From JAGTVG01 sp964389805 (GTDB lineage Bacteria > Bacteroidota > Bacteroidia > Cytophagales > Cyclobacteriaceae), in the NCBI GenBank assembly GCA_964389805.1, contig CAYMFU010000339.1, positions 38,677 to 102,676 of the forward strand: DNA of 64,000 bases, given 5' to 3'. A program made the position numbers and the translations under genes. Under the pieces are notes generated by a model, which was given only the letters and a program-made list of their open reading frames with translations, ran no database searches and was not told where the DNA came from. The stretch's first letter is position 1. Every line of letters begins with the position of its first letter. Below are positions 46,153 through 54,881 of the stretch, in pieces.

Positions 46153-47439
46153 ATGGCAACAAATGTAATCGTCGCACAATCAGGAGGTCCTTCTCCTGTC
46201 ATCAATAACTCCTTAAGGGGAATTATAGAAACTTGCAGAAAGTTCCCGGAGAAATTTGGCAGTATCTATGGGGGATGGCATGGGATCGAAGGCGTACTGA
46301 AGGAAGAACTCCTGGATCTCACAGCGCAGGAGGAAGAGGAAATATCCCTTCTCAGAACGACACCGGCAGCTGGAAGTATAGGAACCTGTCGTTATAAACT
46401 GAAAGAACATCAGGATAAGGATTTTACTCGCATCATGGAGATCTTCAAAGCCCATAATGTGGGATACTTTTTCTACATCGGCGGTAACGATTCCCAGCAT
46501 ACAGCTTTTAAGGTCAGTGAACTAGCCAAAGAACATGGACTGGATGTAATTGGGACGGGTGTGCCAAAGACTATTGACAATGATGTCGGAGACAGTGAAT
46601 TCAAGTTAATTGATCACACACCGGGATATGGAAGTGTGGCCCGCTACTGGTCGAACATCATTCAGAATGCCAACGAGGAAAACATGGGCTCCTCCCCTGC
46701 TGATCCGGTACTGGTCATACAGGCTATGGGCCGGAAAATAGGCTACATCCCTGCGGCTTCAAGACTGGCAGATCCAAAACGGGAAATGCCACTACAAATT
46801 TATATGACAGAATCAAACGTGAGTTTAGACCAGCTCACCGATAACGTTAACGACCAGCTAAATAAGGACGGCCGTTGCATCCTTGTCATCAGCGAAGGTT
46901 TTGATGCGGGTAGCATTGGTGAAGTAAAAGATTCATTTGGTCATACAGTGTTTGGGGCAAGCCAGATATCTGTATATCAGACAGTAGTTAATCATTTGAA
47001 TGTAAAAGGATTTAACGTAACAGGTAAAGCAAGGGGGCAGGTGATGGGTACCGACCAGCGGGATACCATGATCTATGCCAGTACGGTTGATCTTGATGAA
47101 GCCTATAAAGTGGGACAGAAGGCTGTTGAAATAGCCATGAATGAAGGCAATGGATGGATGGCAACGATACTTCGTGAACCAGGTATGATCTATAATGTGA
47201 AATATGATAAGGTACCACTGGAAAAAGTGGCCCTGTCTGAAAGGACCTTCCCTTCAAAATGGATCGCAAGTAATAAATTCGATGTAAGGGATGAATTTAT
47301 CGATTATGTGCGTCCATTGATCGGAGAGGATTGGGTTTCTGTTCCGGTGATAAATGGCATACAACGATTCGCCAGGCTGCAACCCGTTTTTGCAAAGAAA
47401 AAATTAGGCGCTTATGTTCCACAAGCCTATCTGGAATAA
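46153..47439 (+). CDS. Phosphofructokinase-family kinase (ATP or PPi donor uncertain)
   Basis: This 428-residue protein belongs to the phosphofructokinase superfamily. It opens NVIVAQSGGPSPVINNS, with the donor-binding GGND at 110-113 (FYIGGNDSQHTAF) and the catalytic PKTIDND at 138-144. PFKs normally phosphorylate fructose 6-phosphate. GGND differs from the GGDG of ATP enzymes and the GGDD of classic PPi enzymes, so the donor cannot be read from this motif. In a sugar-acid operon it may act on a different phosphosugar or simply link to glycolysis. It sits 27 bases after the SDR gene. Confidence 0.85.
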   Translation: MATNVIVAQSGGPSPVINNSLRGIIETCRKFPEKFGSIYGGWHGIEGVLKEELLDLTAQEEEEISLLRTTPAAGSIGTCRYKLKEHQDKDFTRIMEIFKAHNVGYFFYIGGNDSQHTAFKVSELAKEHGLDVIGTGVPKTIDNDVGDSEFKLIDHTPGYGSVARYWSNIIQNANEENMGSSPADPVLVIQAMGRKIGYIPAASRLADPKREMPLQIYMTESNVSLDQLTDNVNDQLNKDGRCILVISEGFDAGSIGEVKDSFGHTVFGASQISVYQTVVNHLNVKGFNVTGKARGQVMGTDQRDTMIYASTVDLDEAYKVGQKAVEIAMNEGNGWMATILREPGMIYNVKYDKVPLEKVALSERTFPSKWIASNKFDVRDEFIDYVRPLIGEDWVSVPVINGIQRFARLQPVFAKKKLGAYVPQAYLE

Positions 47440-47497
47440 TAAGCAATCATAATCAAATGAAAGACAAGATTATCAGATAACATAAATATTAATATCT

Positions 47498-48388
47498 ATG
47501 ACACATGATCCACATCAGGTACTTAAAGACCTGGTACCTCAGAAAGAATTTTTTGTAGGGATTGACTCGGATGGTTGCGCTTTTGATACCATGGAGATCA
47601 AGCATAAGGAATGCTTCTGCCCGAATACCATAATGCACTGGAACCTTCAGGTGGTTTCCAAATATGCCAGGGATGCGTGGGATTTCGCTAATCTCTATTC
47701 CAAAACAAGGGGAGCTAACCGGTTTCTGACTCTGATCCAGATTATGGACCTGTTGCGTGACCGCAAGGAAGTACAGGCGAGAAATGCTAAGATCCCGGAC
47801 CTGACGTCTGTCATTGAATGGACTAAAAAGGAATCAAAACTTGGGAATCCGGCACTGGAAAGATATGCAGCTGAAGTGAACGACCCGGTAATAGACCAGG
47901 CCCTTCGCTGGAGCAGGGCTATAAATGAAACAGTTGCAGAAATGGTGCATGACATCCCTCCCTACCCATTTATGAAAGAATCCCTGGTAAAACTCAGTGA
48001 AAAAGCCGATGCCATGGTGGTATCATCAACACCGGTGGAAGCTTTAAAGCGGGAATGGGAAGAAAACGATATGGATGGCTATATGCGATTGATCTGCGGG
48101 CAGGAATATGGTTCCAAAAAGGAACATTTAGCCTATGCCGCAAAGGGAAAATATCCGGACAATCACATTCTGATGATTGGAGATGCCCCTGGTGATATGA
48201 AAGCAGCCAGGGCAAATGGTGTTCTTTTTTATCCGATCAATCCCGGTCATGAAGAAGATTCCTGGGAAAGGTTTTATAATGAAGCCCTGGATAAATTCTT
48301 TAATAAGGAATATGAAGGAGCTTACGAAGCAGCCCTGGTTGAAGAATTCGAATCCTATCTTCCGGAAATACCACCCTGGAAATTATAA
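47498..48388 (+). CDS. HAD-superfamily hydrolase
   Basis: This 296-residue protein carries motif I as VGIDSDGCAFDTME (nucleophile and acid Asp two residues apart), motif II near AMVVSSTPVEALK, and motif IV as LMIGDAPGDMKAARANG. A helical cap (about residues 40-150) lies between them, and the C-terminal 60 residues extend beyond the usual phosphatase length. It probably dephosphorylates a sugar phosphate or acts as a mutase. It lies within the sugar-acid operon; substrate not assignable. Confidence 0.8.
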   Translation: MTHDPHQVLKDLVPQKEFFVGIDSDGCAFDTMEIKHKECFCPNTIMHWNLQVVSKYARDAWDFANLYSKTRGANRFLTLIQIMDLLRDRKEVQARNAKIPDLTSVIEWTKKESKLGNPALERYAAEVNDPVIDQALRWSRAINETVAEMVHDIPPYPFMKESLVKLSEKADAMVVSSTPVEALKREWEENDMDGYMRLICGQEYGSKKEHLAYAAKGKYPDNHILMIGDAPGDMKAARANGVLFYPINPGHEEDSWERFYNEALDKFFNKEYEGAYEAALVEEFESYLPEIPPWKL

Positions 48389-48409
48389 TTTAATTTAAGC
48401 CAATCGAGC

Positions 48410-49684
48410 ATGCTTTACTTTGAATGGGGCAATAAAGAGGGGGCCATCTCCAATGATGATCTGCAAAAGTTTCTATACAAGACCTTCGAGGATCTGGGAA
48501 TAAAAAGAAAAGTGCTGGCTATTCCGCCGGATTTTACCCGCTTCCATTCATATGCCGGAAAGATTACCGAACTGGCATGGGCGTATTATGCTGATTCTTT
48601 ACATGATATCCTCCCTGCCCTGGGAACTCATTCTCCCATGACGCTGGAACAGATCCAGGCCATGTTCGGCAAGACACCTTCCGGTCTTTTCCGCTCACAT
48701 AACTGGCGAAATGACCTGCATACACTAGGGGTAGTACCTTCAGAATTTATTCATGAGGTTTCCGAAGGAAAATTAAATTATAGCTGGCCGGCACAGGTAA
48801 ATAAGATACTGGTAGATGGCGACTACGACCTGATACTATCAATAGGCCAGGTGGTCCCGCACGAAGTTATTGGAATGGCCAATTATAACAAGAATATATT
48901 TGTCGGGACCGGCGGTGCGGAAGGCATCAATAAAAGTCATTTTCTGGGGGCGGTTTATGGGATGGAACGGATCATGGGAAGAGCCAGATCCCCTGTACGC
49001 GATGTTTTGAATTATGCTTCCAGGAATTTTGGCCGGGATCTTCCGATTGTCTATGTCCAGACTGTCGTAGGAAAAGATGATGAGGGACAATTGTGTATAA
49101 AAGGCCTGTTTATAGGTGATGATGAAGAGTGCTTTGAAAAAGCGGCTGAATTATCGCTTGAAGTAAATTTTACGATGCTGGAAAAGCCTCTTCAAAAGGT
49201 TGTGGTTTATCTTGATCCGGATGAATATAAAAGTACCTGGCTGGGGGATAAAAGCATATACCGGACAAGGATGACCATTGCGGATGGGGGTGAATTGATC
49301 ATTATCGCTCCGGGTCTGAAAGAATTCGGTGAAGATCCGGAAATTGACCGCCTGATCAGAAAGTATGGATACCAGACGACGGAAGAAATCCTTGAATTAA
49401 CAAACAATAATAAGGAATTACAGGAGAATCTAAGCGCAGCAGCCCATCTGATACATGGTTCATCAGAAAACCGGTTCAAGGTGATCTACTGTCCGGGGGA
49501 ATTATCCCGGCAAGAAATTGAAAGTGTGAATTACGAGTATGCTGACATCCATGAGATGTCTAAATTATATGACCACAAGTCCTTAAAAGATGGATTTAAC
49601 ACTGTGGAAGAAGAAGAAATATTTTTTATTTCAAATCCTGCCCTGGGACTCTGGTCTACGAAAGAAAGATTTAAAAACGTATAA
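48410..49684 (+). CDS. LarA-family nickel-pincer racemase/epimerase
   Basis: This 424-residue protein is a member of the LarA (DUF2088) superfamily, which uses the nickel-pincer nucleotide cofactor to invert 2-hydroxyacids by hydride transfer. The cofactor ligands are preserved: GTH at 72-74 (His74), His151 in VVPHEVIG and Lys161 in NYNKNIF. The His-to-Lys spacing of ten residues equals that of His174/Lys184 in Lactiplantibacillus LarA. D-gluconate epimerases exist in this superfamily. Its position between SDR mannonate oxidoreductase-like and 6-phosphogluconate dehydrogenase genes fits a gluconate/mannonate C2 epimerase. Cofactor-making larB, larC and larE are not in the window. Confidence 0.8.
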   Translation: MLYFEWGNKEGAISNDDLQKFLYKTFEDLGIKRKVLAIPPDFTRFHSYAGKITELAWAYYADSLHDILPALGTHSPMTLEQIQAMFGKTPSGLFRSHNWRNDLHTLGVVPSEFIHEVSEGKLNYSWPAQVNKILVDGDYDLILSIGQVVPHEVIGMANYNKNIFVGTGGAEGINKSHFLGAVYGMERIMGRARSPVRDVLNYASRNFGRDLPIVYVQTVVGKDDEGQLCIKGLFIGDDEECFEKAAELSLEVNFTMLEKPLQKVVVYLDPDEYKSTWLGDKSIYRTRMTIADGGELIIIAPGLKEFGEDPEIDRLIRKYGYQTTEEILELTNNNKELQENLSAAAHLIHGSSENRFKVIYCPGELSRQEIESVNYEYADIHEMSKLYDHKSLKDGFNTVEEEEIFFISNPALGLWSTKERFKNV

Positions 49685-49709
49685 AGAACAATAAAATCAA
49701 ATTTAGATT

Positions 49710-51164
49710 ATGGAAAATTTAGCTGATATTGGATTGGTAGGTCTTGCTGTTATGGGTGAAAACCTCGTGCTGAATATGGAAAGCAAAGGTTTTACCGTAG
49801 CGGTTTATAACAGGACCACTGAAAAGGTGGATAAGTTTGTCAATGGACGTGGTAAGGATAAAAATATTATCGGGACACATTCAATTGAGGAACTTATTAA
49901 GAACCTGAAACGACCCAGGAAGGTCATGCTGATGGTAAAGGCAGGTAAGCCAGTGGATGACTTTATTGACCTGGTCATGCCCTATCTTGAACCAGGTGAT
50001 ATTATTATTGACGGCGGAAATTCTCACTTCCCCGATACGAACCGGAGGACTAAATATGTAGAAGATAAAGGTTTTCTGTATATCGGAACAGGTGTTTCCG
50101 GTGGTGAAGAAGGGGCCTTACTGGGCCCATCGATCATGCCCGGTGGTTCTAATGCAGCCTGGGAACATGTACAACCGATCTTTCAGGCAGTAGCCGCCAA
50201 AGTGGAAGACGGCACCCCATGTTGTGATTGGGTCGGTGAAAATGGAGCTGGTCATTTTGTAAAAATGATCCACAACGGAATAGAATATGGTGATATGCAA
50301 CTGATCTCTGAAGCCTATTATATTATGAAAAACCTGCTAGGCATGTCAGCAGATGAAATGCATGATGTATTCAAGGAATGGAATGAAGGAGATCTGGACA
50401 GCTACCTGATTGAGATCACCAGGGATATACTGGGATTCAAAGATGAAGACGGGGAACCGATGGTTGAAAAGATCCTCGATAAAGCAGGTCAGAAAGGAAC
50501 AGGCAAATGGACTGGGATCGCAGCCCTGGATCTCGGTATTCCATTAACACTTATTGTTGAGGCGGTATTTGCACGATGTTTGTCTGCCCTGAAGGATGAA
50601 AGAATTGTTGCTTCCAAAGAAATCTCAGGTCCTGTTGTTCAATTTGCTGGTAATAAGGAAGAATTTATTGAGGATCTCAAAAAAGCCCTGTACGCTTCTA
50701 AGATTGTATCTTATGCTCAGGGCTATGCTTTGATGCGTGCTGCAGCTGAGGAATATGGCTGGGATCTTAATTATGGAGGAATTGCCCTTATGTGGCGGGG
50801 CGGTTGCATTATCCGTTCGGTATTTCTGAGCAAGATAAAAGAGGCCTTCGATCACGATAAAGGATTGAAAAACCTCATGCTGGATCCATTCTTCAAGGAA
50901 AAAGTTGAATCATCGCAGCAGGCCTGGCGTAATGTAATAGCTACTTCCGTATCGAATGGTATACCAGTTCCTGCATTTTCAGCAGCCCTGGCTTATTTCG
51001 ATGGATATAGAAGCGAGAACCTATCTGCCAATATGCTTCAGGCCCAGCGGGATTACTTTGGAGCACATATGTATGAACGGGTGGATAAACCCAGAGGTGA
51101 GTTCTTCCATACAAACTGGACAGGACGAGGTGGTGACACAGCCTCATCAACCTATCAGGTATAA
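49710..51164 (+). CDS. gnd: 6-phosphogluconate dehydrogenase, decarboxylating
   Basis: This 484-residue cytoplasmic enzyme oxidises and decarboxylates 6-phosphogluconate to ribulose 5-phosphate with NADP. The N-terminal motif GLAVMGENLVLNMESKGF with NRT (VAVYNRTTEKV) fits NADP. Substrate motifs IIDGGNSHFPDT, GTGVSGGEEGALLGPSIMPGG-type wording and HFVKMIHNGIEYGDMQL (catalytic Lys and Asn) are intact. The length matches the long dimeric Gnd class, including the C-terminal tail (EFFHTNWTGRGG). It closes the operon that starts with the SDR gene; no glucose 6-phosphate dehydrogenase is nearby, which suggests gluconate rather than glucose feeds it. Confidence 0.97.
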   Translation: MENLADIGLVGLAVMGENLVLNMESKGFTVAVYNRTTEKVDKFVNGRGKDKNIIGTHSIEELIKNLKRPRKVMLMVKAGKPVDDFIDLVMPYLEPGDIIIDGGNSHFPDTNRRTKYVEDKGFLYIGTGVSGGEEGALLGPSIMPGGSNAAWEHVQPIFQAVAAKVEDGTPCCDWVGENGAGHFVKMIHNGIEYGDMQLISEAYYIMKNLLGMSADEMHDVFKEWNEGDLDSYLIEITRDILGFKDEDGEPMVEKILDKAGQKGTGKWTGIAALDLGIPLTLIVEAVFARCLSALKDERIVASKEISGPVVQFAGNKEEFIEDLKKALYASKIVSYAQGYALMRAAAEEYGWDLNYGGIALMWRGGCIIRSVFLSKIKEAFDHDKGLKNLMLDPFFKEKVESSQQAWRNVIATSVSNGIPVPAFSAALAYFDGYRSENLSANMLQAQRDYFGAHMYERVDKPRGEFFHTNWTGRGGDTASSTYQV

Positions 51165-51476
51165 GGGGATTTTGATTCGAATACTGAGATGTTTTCTTGC
51201 AAACAAGGGATGCTAAATTTCGTATTGCACGCTTTGAGGTTCGTGACTGGCGTTTTGCAGTTCGTCATTTCCGGTTCACGGTTTGCTGGAATTCAGATCC
51301 GGAATTAACATAAGATTAAGCCCCGGTTCATATATAAATTAGCCGGGATTTAATTATATACTAAAATAATCAAGGTTCAAGCTGTGTCAGGTTCTTATCT
51401 GTCTCTTTATAGGGGAAAAGGTACTGAGCGATAAGATCAATTATACAGGCTTACTATATAACCATAGATTTGTAGA
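51165..51476. other. Intergenic region between gnd and the LacI gene
   Basis: 312 bases without a gene. A stretch at about 51230-51290 has repeated GTTCGTGA/CAGTTCG/GGTTCACGG wording of low complexity. CCCGG (51323-51327) and CCGGG (51346-51350) may form a weak hairpin after gnd. TAGATTTG (51465-51472) matches the TAnnTTTG -7 box but lies only four bases before the LacI start. Confidence 0.4.
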
Positions 51477-52478
51477 ATGAGCGTTACGATCAAAGACATA
51501 GCTAGGATTATAAATATGTCGCATACTACGGTATCGCGGGCTTTGAATAACAGCCCATTGATCAGTGATGATACAAAATCTATGGTAAGGGCCGTTGCAG
51601 AAAAGTATAATTATACCCCAAATGTAAATGCAAGAGGGCTTGTCCTGTCCAAGTCTTATAATATCGGTCTCTTCTTTTCTACAATCAAAACAGGAACTTC
51701 GGCAGGTTTTTTCATGGATTCTGTCCGTGGAGTGAATGAGGTCATTAAAGATAATTATAGTTTATCGGTAGAAGGGATTGATGATTTTAAGGATCTCGCT
51801 AAAATCTCATCACGTTTTTTTGATGGCATTATTCTGATGAGCCAGAGTCAGGAGGATAACCGGTTCATCAGGCACATAATTAAACAAAGTATTCCTTTTG
51901 TATTATTAAACAGGGAAATAGAGAATACAAAGGCTACTACTATTCTGGCAGATGACCTGACTGGTGCGTTTAAAGCTACGGAATGCCTGATAAGAAGAGG
52001 CCATAAAAAGATTGGTATTATAGAGGGTATACCAGAATTTAAAAATACCCAAAGGCGAAAAGAAGGATTCATGCAGGCAATGGACAAATATAAAATTGCG
52101 CATCTCCCCCATTTTTCCGTTACAGGTAATTATGATCTTGATGGTGGATATACCGCCATGCAGGAAATACTCGCTTTGGAGGATGTCCCATCTGCTGTAT
52201 TCTGCTTCAACGATGATATGGCCGTTGGTGCCATGAAAGCCATTTATGATCACGGATTGAAAATTCCCGAAAACATATCCCTGGTAGGATTCGACGATAG
52301 TGAATTCGCAGCTTACCTGAGTCCGGCCTTATCGTCGGTAAGCAGACCAATTGAAAAAATGTGTATAGAAGGTGCGAAGATCCTGCTGGAGAAAATTAAT
52401 GGCAGCAAACTAAAAAACAGAACAATATTTTTGAAGACTGAATTAAAAGAAAGAGATTCGGTCCGTAATTTAATTTAA
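51477..52478 (+). CDS. LacI-family transcriptional regulator
   Basis: This 333-residue protein opens with the LacI DNA-binding domain: VTIKDIARIINMSHTTVSRA then NNSPLISDDTKSMV and a hinge near AEKYNYTPNVNARGL. A periplasmic-binding-type effector domain follows, with IILMSQSQEDNRFI, AVFCFNDDMAVGAM and LVGFDDSEFAAYLSPALSSV, all diagnostic. It most likely controls the adjacent sugar-acid operon and the following HAD gene, 12 bases downstream. The effector would be a sugar or sugar acid. A -7-like box (TAGATTTG) lies so close to the start that the mRNA would be nearly leaderless if used. Confidence 0.93.
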   Translation: MSVTIKDIARIINMSHTTVSRALNNSPLISDDTKSMVRAVAEKYNYTPNVNARGLVLSKSYNIGLFFSTIKTGTSAGFFMDSVRGVNEVIKDNYSLSVEGIDDFKDLAKISSRFFDGIILMSQSQEDNRFIRHIIKQSIPFVLLNREIENTKATTILADDLTGAFKATECLIRRGHKKIGIIEGIPEFKNTQRRKEGFMQAMDKYKIAHLPHFSVTGNYDLDGGYTAMQEILALEDVPSAVFCFNDDMAVGAMKAIYDHGLKIPENISLVGFDDSEFAAYLSPALSSVSRPIEKMCIEGAKILLEKINGSKLKNRTIFLKTELKERDSVRNLI

Positions 52479-52490
52479 CCCAAAATCTTT

Positions 52491-53087
52491 ATGGAATTAC
52501 GTGTGGATCCATCTGCAAAAGCCCTAATTTTCGACCTTGACGGAACTTTGGTAGACTCCATGCCATTGCATTATGAAGTCTGGAGTGAAATATGCAGGGA
52601 AAAACTGGATTTTCATTTCACAGAAGAACTTTTCTACGCTTTTGCTGGATTTTCCGCCAATAAGATCTTTAATGAAATTAAAATGATCACTGGTAAAGAA
52701 TTTGATCATGACGAACTGGCGGACCAAAAGGAAAATAGGTTTGAATCCAAAATCCACGAGTTAACAGTTGTGCAACCTGTTGTCGACATCGCCATTGCAT
52801 ATCATAATAAACTTCCTAAAGCAATTGGGACTGGAAGCCCAACTGAAGGTTCCTGGAAGTCCGTCCGGGCAATGGGACTTGATAAATATTTTGAGATCCT
52901 TGTTTCGAAAGAAGATGTACTGAATCCAAAGCCTGCTCCGGATACCTTCCTGAGATGTGCAGAACTAATGGGCGTGGACCCAAAAGATTGCCAGGTATTC
53001 GAAGACGGAGATCCTGGTTTGGAGGCTGCAAGGACTGCAGGAATGATCGCTACGGATATACGCCCTTTTGTCAAAGCGAGAGGGTAA
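52491..53087 (+). CDS. HAD phosphatase/beta-phosphoglucomutase-like
   Basis: This 198-residue protein has motif I as LIFDLDGTLVDSMPLHYEVW, where the conserved Met-Pro-x-His loop is typical of the beta-phosphoglucomutase/YqaB group. Motif II lies at AIGTGSPTEG, motif III Lys in VLNPKPAPDTFL, and motif IV in QVFEDGDPGLEAARTAG. Family members move or remove phosphate groups on hexoses and fructose 1-phosphate. It is co-transcribed with the LacI gene (12-base gap), suggesting its substrate belongs to the same pathway. Confidence 0.88.
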   Translation: MELRVDPSAKALIFDLDGTLVDSMPLHYEVWSEICREKLDFHFTEELFYAFAGFSANKIFNEIKMITGKEFDHDELADQKENRFESKIHELTVVQPVVDIAIAYHNKLPKAIGTGSPTEGSWKSVRAMGLDKYFEILVSKEDVLNPKPAPDTFLRCAELMGVDPKDCQVFEDGDPGLEAARTAGMIATDIRPFVKARG

Positions 53088-53247
53088 TCCATTCAATTAT
53101 TCAAATTATTCGCTAACACCACAGCTTAGGGAAACTATCCTCTATGGGTTGAATTTTGATTTGAAACCAAATTTGCAGAAGCGCTCTGCATCTCTTTCGT
53201 AATTCAATACATCTTCTAGCTTTATGCAACTTAATTGCATTTTAGGT

Positions 53248-53325
53248 ATATTTGAAACCTGAATTGGTATTGGATATTTAAAATCTGAAAAAGTCCTGAA
53301 TATTTGAAATCCGGAATTTTTAATA
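53248..53325 (+). repeat. Three imperfect 26-bp tandem repeats upstream of the Fur gene
   Basis: The units start at 53248, 53274 and 53300, each beginning with a form of ATATTTGAAATCTGAA (ATATTTGAAACCTGAA, ATATTTAAAATCTGAA, ATATTTGAAATCCGGA). They end 54 bases before the Fur-family start. Possible operator array or low-complexity intergenic sequence. A minus-strand frame across them is not convincing. Confidence 0.5.
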
Positions 53326-53379
53326 AATACCTGTTCAGATTTCATATGCATTCGCCATACAATAAATTTCATTTTTAGG

Positions 53380-53823
53380 ATGAAGTACAGTGATTATAAA
53401 AAATTGCTCAAAAACCACCGTCTCAGGATAACTGACTGCAGGATCGATGTACTTGAAAAATTTCACAAAACAGATCATGCACTCAGCTTTAAAGACCTTG
53501 AAGATGAACTTAAAGAATATGACAGGGTGACACTTTACAGGACCCTTAATTCATTTATAAACCAGGGATTATTGCACAGGATCCCTAATGATAGTGGAGT
53601 TACCGCTTATGGACTTTGCAGGGATGACTGTAGCGAAGAAGCCCATCATCATGATCATGTTCACTTCAAGTGCAATATATGTGGGCATGTGGAATGCCTC
53701 CCCAATTACCATACCCCGCTGATTGATCTTCCGGACTATGATATTGAGGAAAGTTATCTGATCCTGAATGGTGTTTGCAAAGCTTGCCGGAAAGAACTTC
53801 AGGCAGCAGATTCGAAATATTAA
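53380..53823 (+). CDS. Fur-family metal-dependent repressor (Zur-like candidate)
   Basis: This 147-residue protein has a winged-helix domain (LRITDCRIDVLEKFHKTDHA; DRVTLYRTLNSFINQGLLHR) and a metal-binding dimerisation half. The regulatory metal cluster reads CSEEAHHHDHVHFKC, and two CxxC pairs (CNIC and CKAC) form the structural zinc site. The His-rich cluster fits Fur, Zur or PerR types. Pairing with a His/Glu-rich lipoprotein gene convergent with it by a 3-base overlap hints at zinc rather than iron, but this is inference. Confidence 0.85.
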   Translation: MKYSDYKKLLKNHRLRITDCRIDVLEKFHKTDHALSFKDLEDELKEYDRVTLYRTLNSFINQGLLHRIPNDSGVTAYGLCRDDCSEEAHHHDHVHFKCNICGHVECLPNYHTPLIDLPDYDIEESYLILNGVCKACRKELQAADSKY

Positions 53824-54740
53824 ATGAGAATATGAACGATAGTCCTGTTGATCGTCAGGTTCCCTTGTTCATCCTTTACTTTTATGTTCAATATTAAATG
53901 ATCTACATCTTCACTGGTCAGATCATCAAGCTGTTGTCGGGATAAGGTAAAATTTATGGTTTCAAATACCTGATCCAGCTGTATGATCCCATCGATCATA
54001 AAAAGTTCCAGCTCAGTTCCTTCATAATCCACATCGATCAGGAAATAAAGTTCATCCTGCTTGACCCTGCCATGAACATGTTCATGTTCTTCTTCATGAT
54101 CTTCTCCGAGAAGGATTTCCAGTGAGTGCATTCCAGAATAGGTACCCGTAGTAGGATCTGTGATAACGCCTTCTACCATAAACAGTATTCCGGCTTCTAT
54201 CTCCAGCTCGCCCTCAACAAGATTGGTAATAGATACAACAGGCTGACTATCATTTGTGATCAATACTTGAAATTCAACAGTACTGCCGTCCTGGTAGCTT
54301 GTGGCATTTCCTTCCTGGTCAACCGCCTGAACGATAAAATCATATGGTCCAGCCATGGTATTTCCCGGCACCTCAATATCGTCATCATGTTGAGCAACAA
54401 ACATAATATACCCTTCCGGAATAGAATAATTTCGTTTGAATATCCATCGTTCAAGTGAGGGATCATCATTTAGTTGAGAAATTCTGCCGTGTCCATGACT
54501 ATCCAGGTTATCATGAATATCAATGCTATAGCTTCCCAGTTCAAGGTCATCCATAAAGATAGCATCGAAAGTAACAAATTCTCCGGCTGCAAGTGAATCC
54601 CAGGCCTTAGGCTTTAGCATATCTATTTCAGGAGCCGTAATATCCACCAGATCACCCCCGCTGAATATGCAACTTGTAAAGAGGATTGAATTGATTAAAA
54701 CAATAAGGATATGCCTGCACCACATAATTAATTTCACCAA
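53820..54740 (-). CDS. DUF4625-like lipoprotein with His/Glu-rich segments
   Basis: This 306-residue lipoprotein has the lipobox ILFTSC (Cys24) and two Ig-like beta domains. The first (ITAPEIDMLKPKAWDSL; GEFVTFDAIFMDDLELGSYS) resembles DUF4625, with metal-ligand-like DIHDNLDSHGHGR. The second contains GEDHEEEHEHVHGRV. Clusters of His, Asp and Glu at both sites suggest binding of a divalent metal such as zinc on the cell surface. The gene overlaps the Fur-family gene tail to tail by three bases (TAA shared with TTA), so the two are closely associated. Confidence 0.65.
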   Translation of the reverse strand: MVKLIMWCRHILIVLINSILFTSCIFSGGDLVDITAPEIDMLKPKAWDSLAAGEFVTFDAIFMDDLELGSYSIDIHDNLDSHGHGRISQLNDDPSLERWIFKRNYSIPEGYIMFVAQHDDDIEVPGNTMAGPYDFIVQAVDQEGNATSYQDGSTVEFQVLITNDSQPVVSITNLVEGELEIEAGILFMVEGVITDPTTGTYSGMHSLEILLGEDHEEEHEHVHGRVKQDELYFLIDVDYEGTELELFMIDGIIQLDQVFETINFTLSRQQLDDLTSEDVDHLILNIKVKDEQGNLTINRTIVHILI

Positions 54741-54881
54741 TTAGTAATGCAAAACTAAATCGGTTTCGAAATAATAGCAACACTGTTGCATAAATACTTA
54801 CTTCTCAACTACCTGAAGTTTAAGTTCAATCAAGATATCAGAGAATCTGATACTTCCTTACAAATTTTAAAGTAGAATTAA

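Noticed and set aside
53142..53372. 76-codon minus-strand frame upstream of the Fur gene
   Set aside because: Its sequence is generated by the 26-bp repeats and low-complexity DNA; no homology-like pattern or plausible start context.
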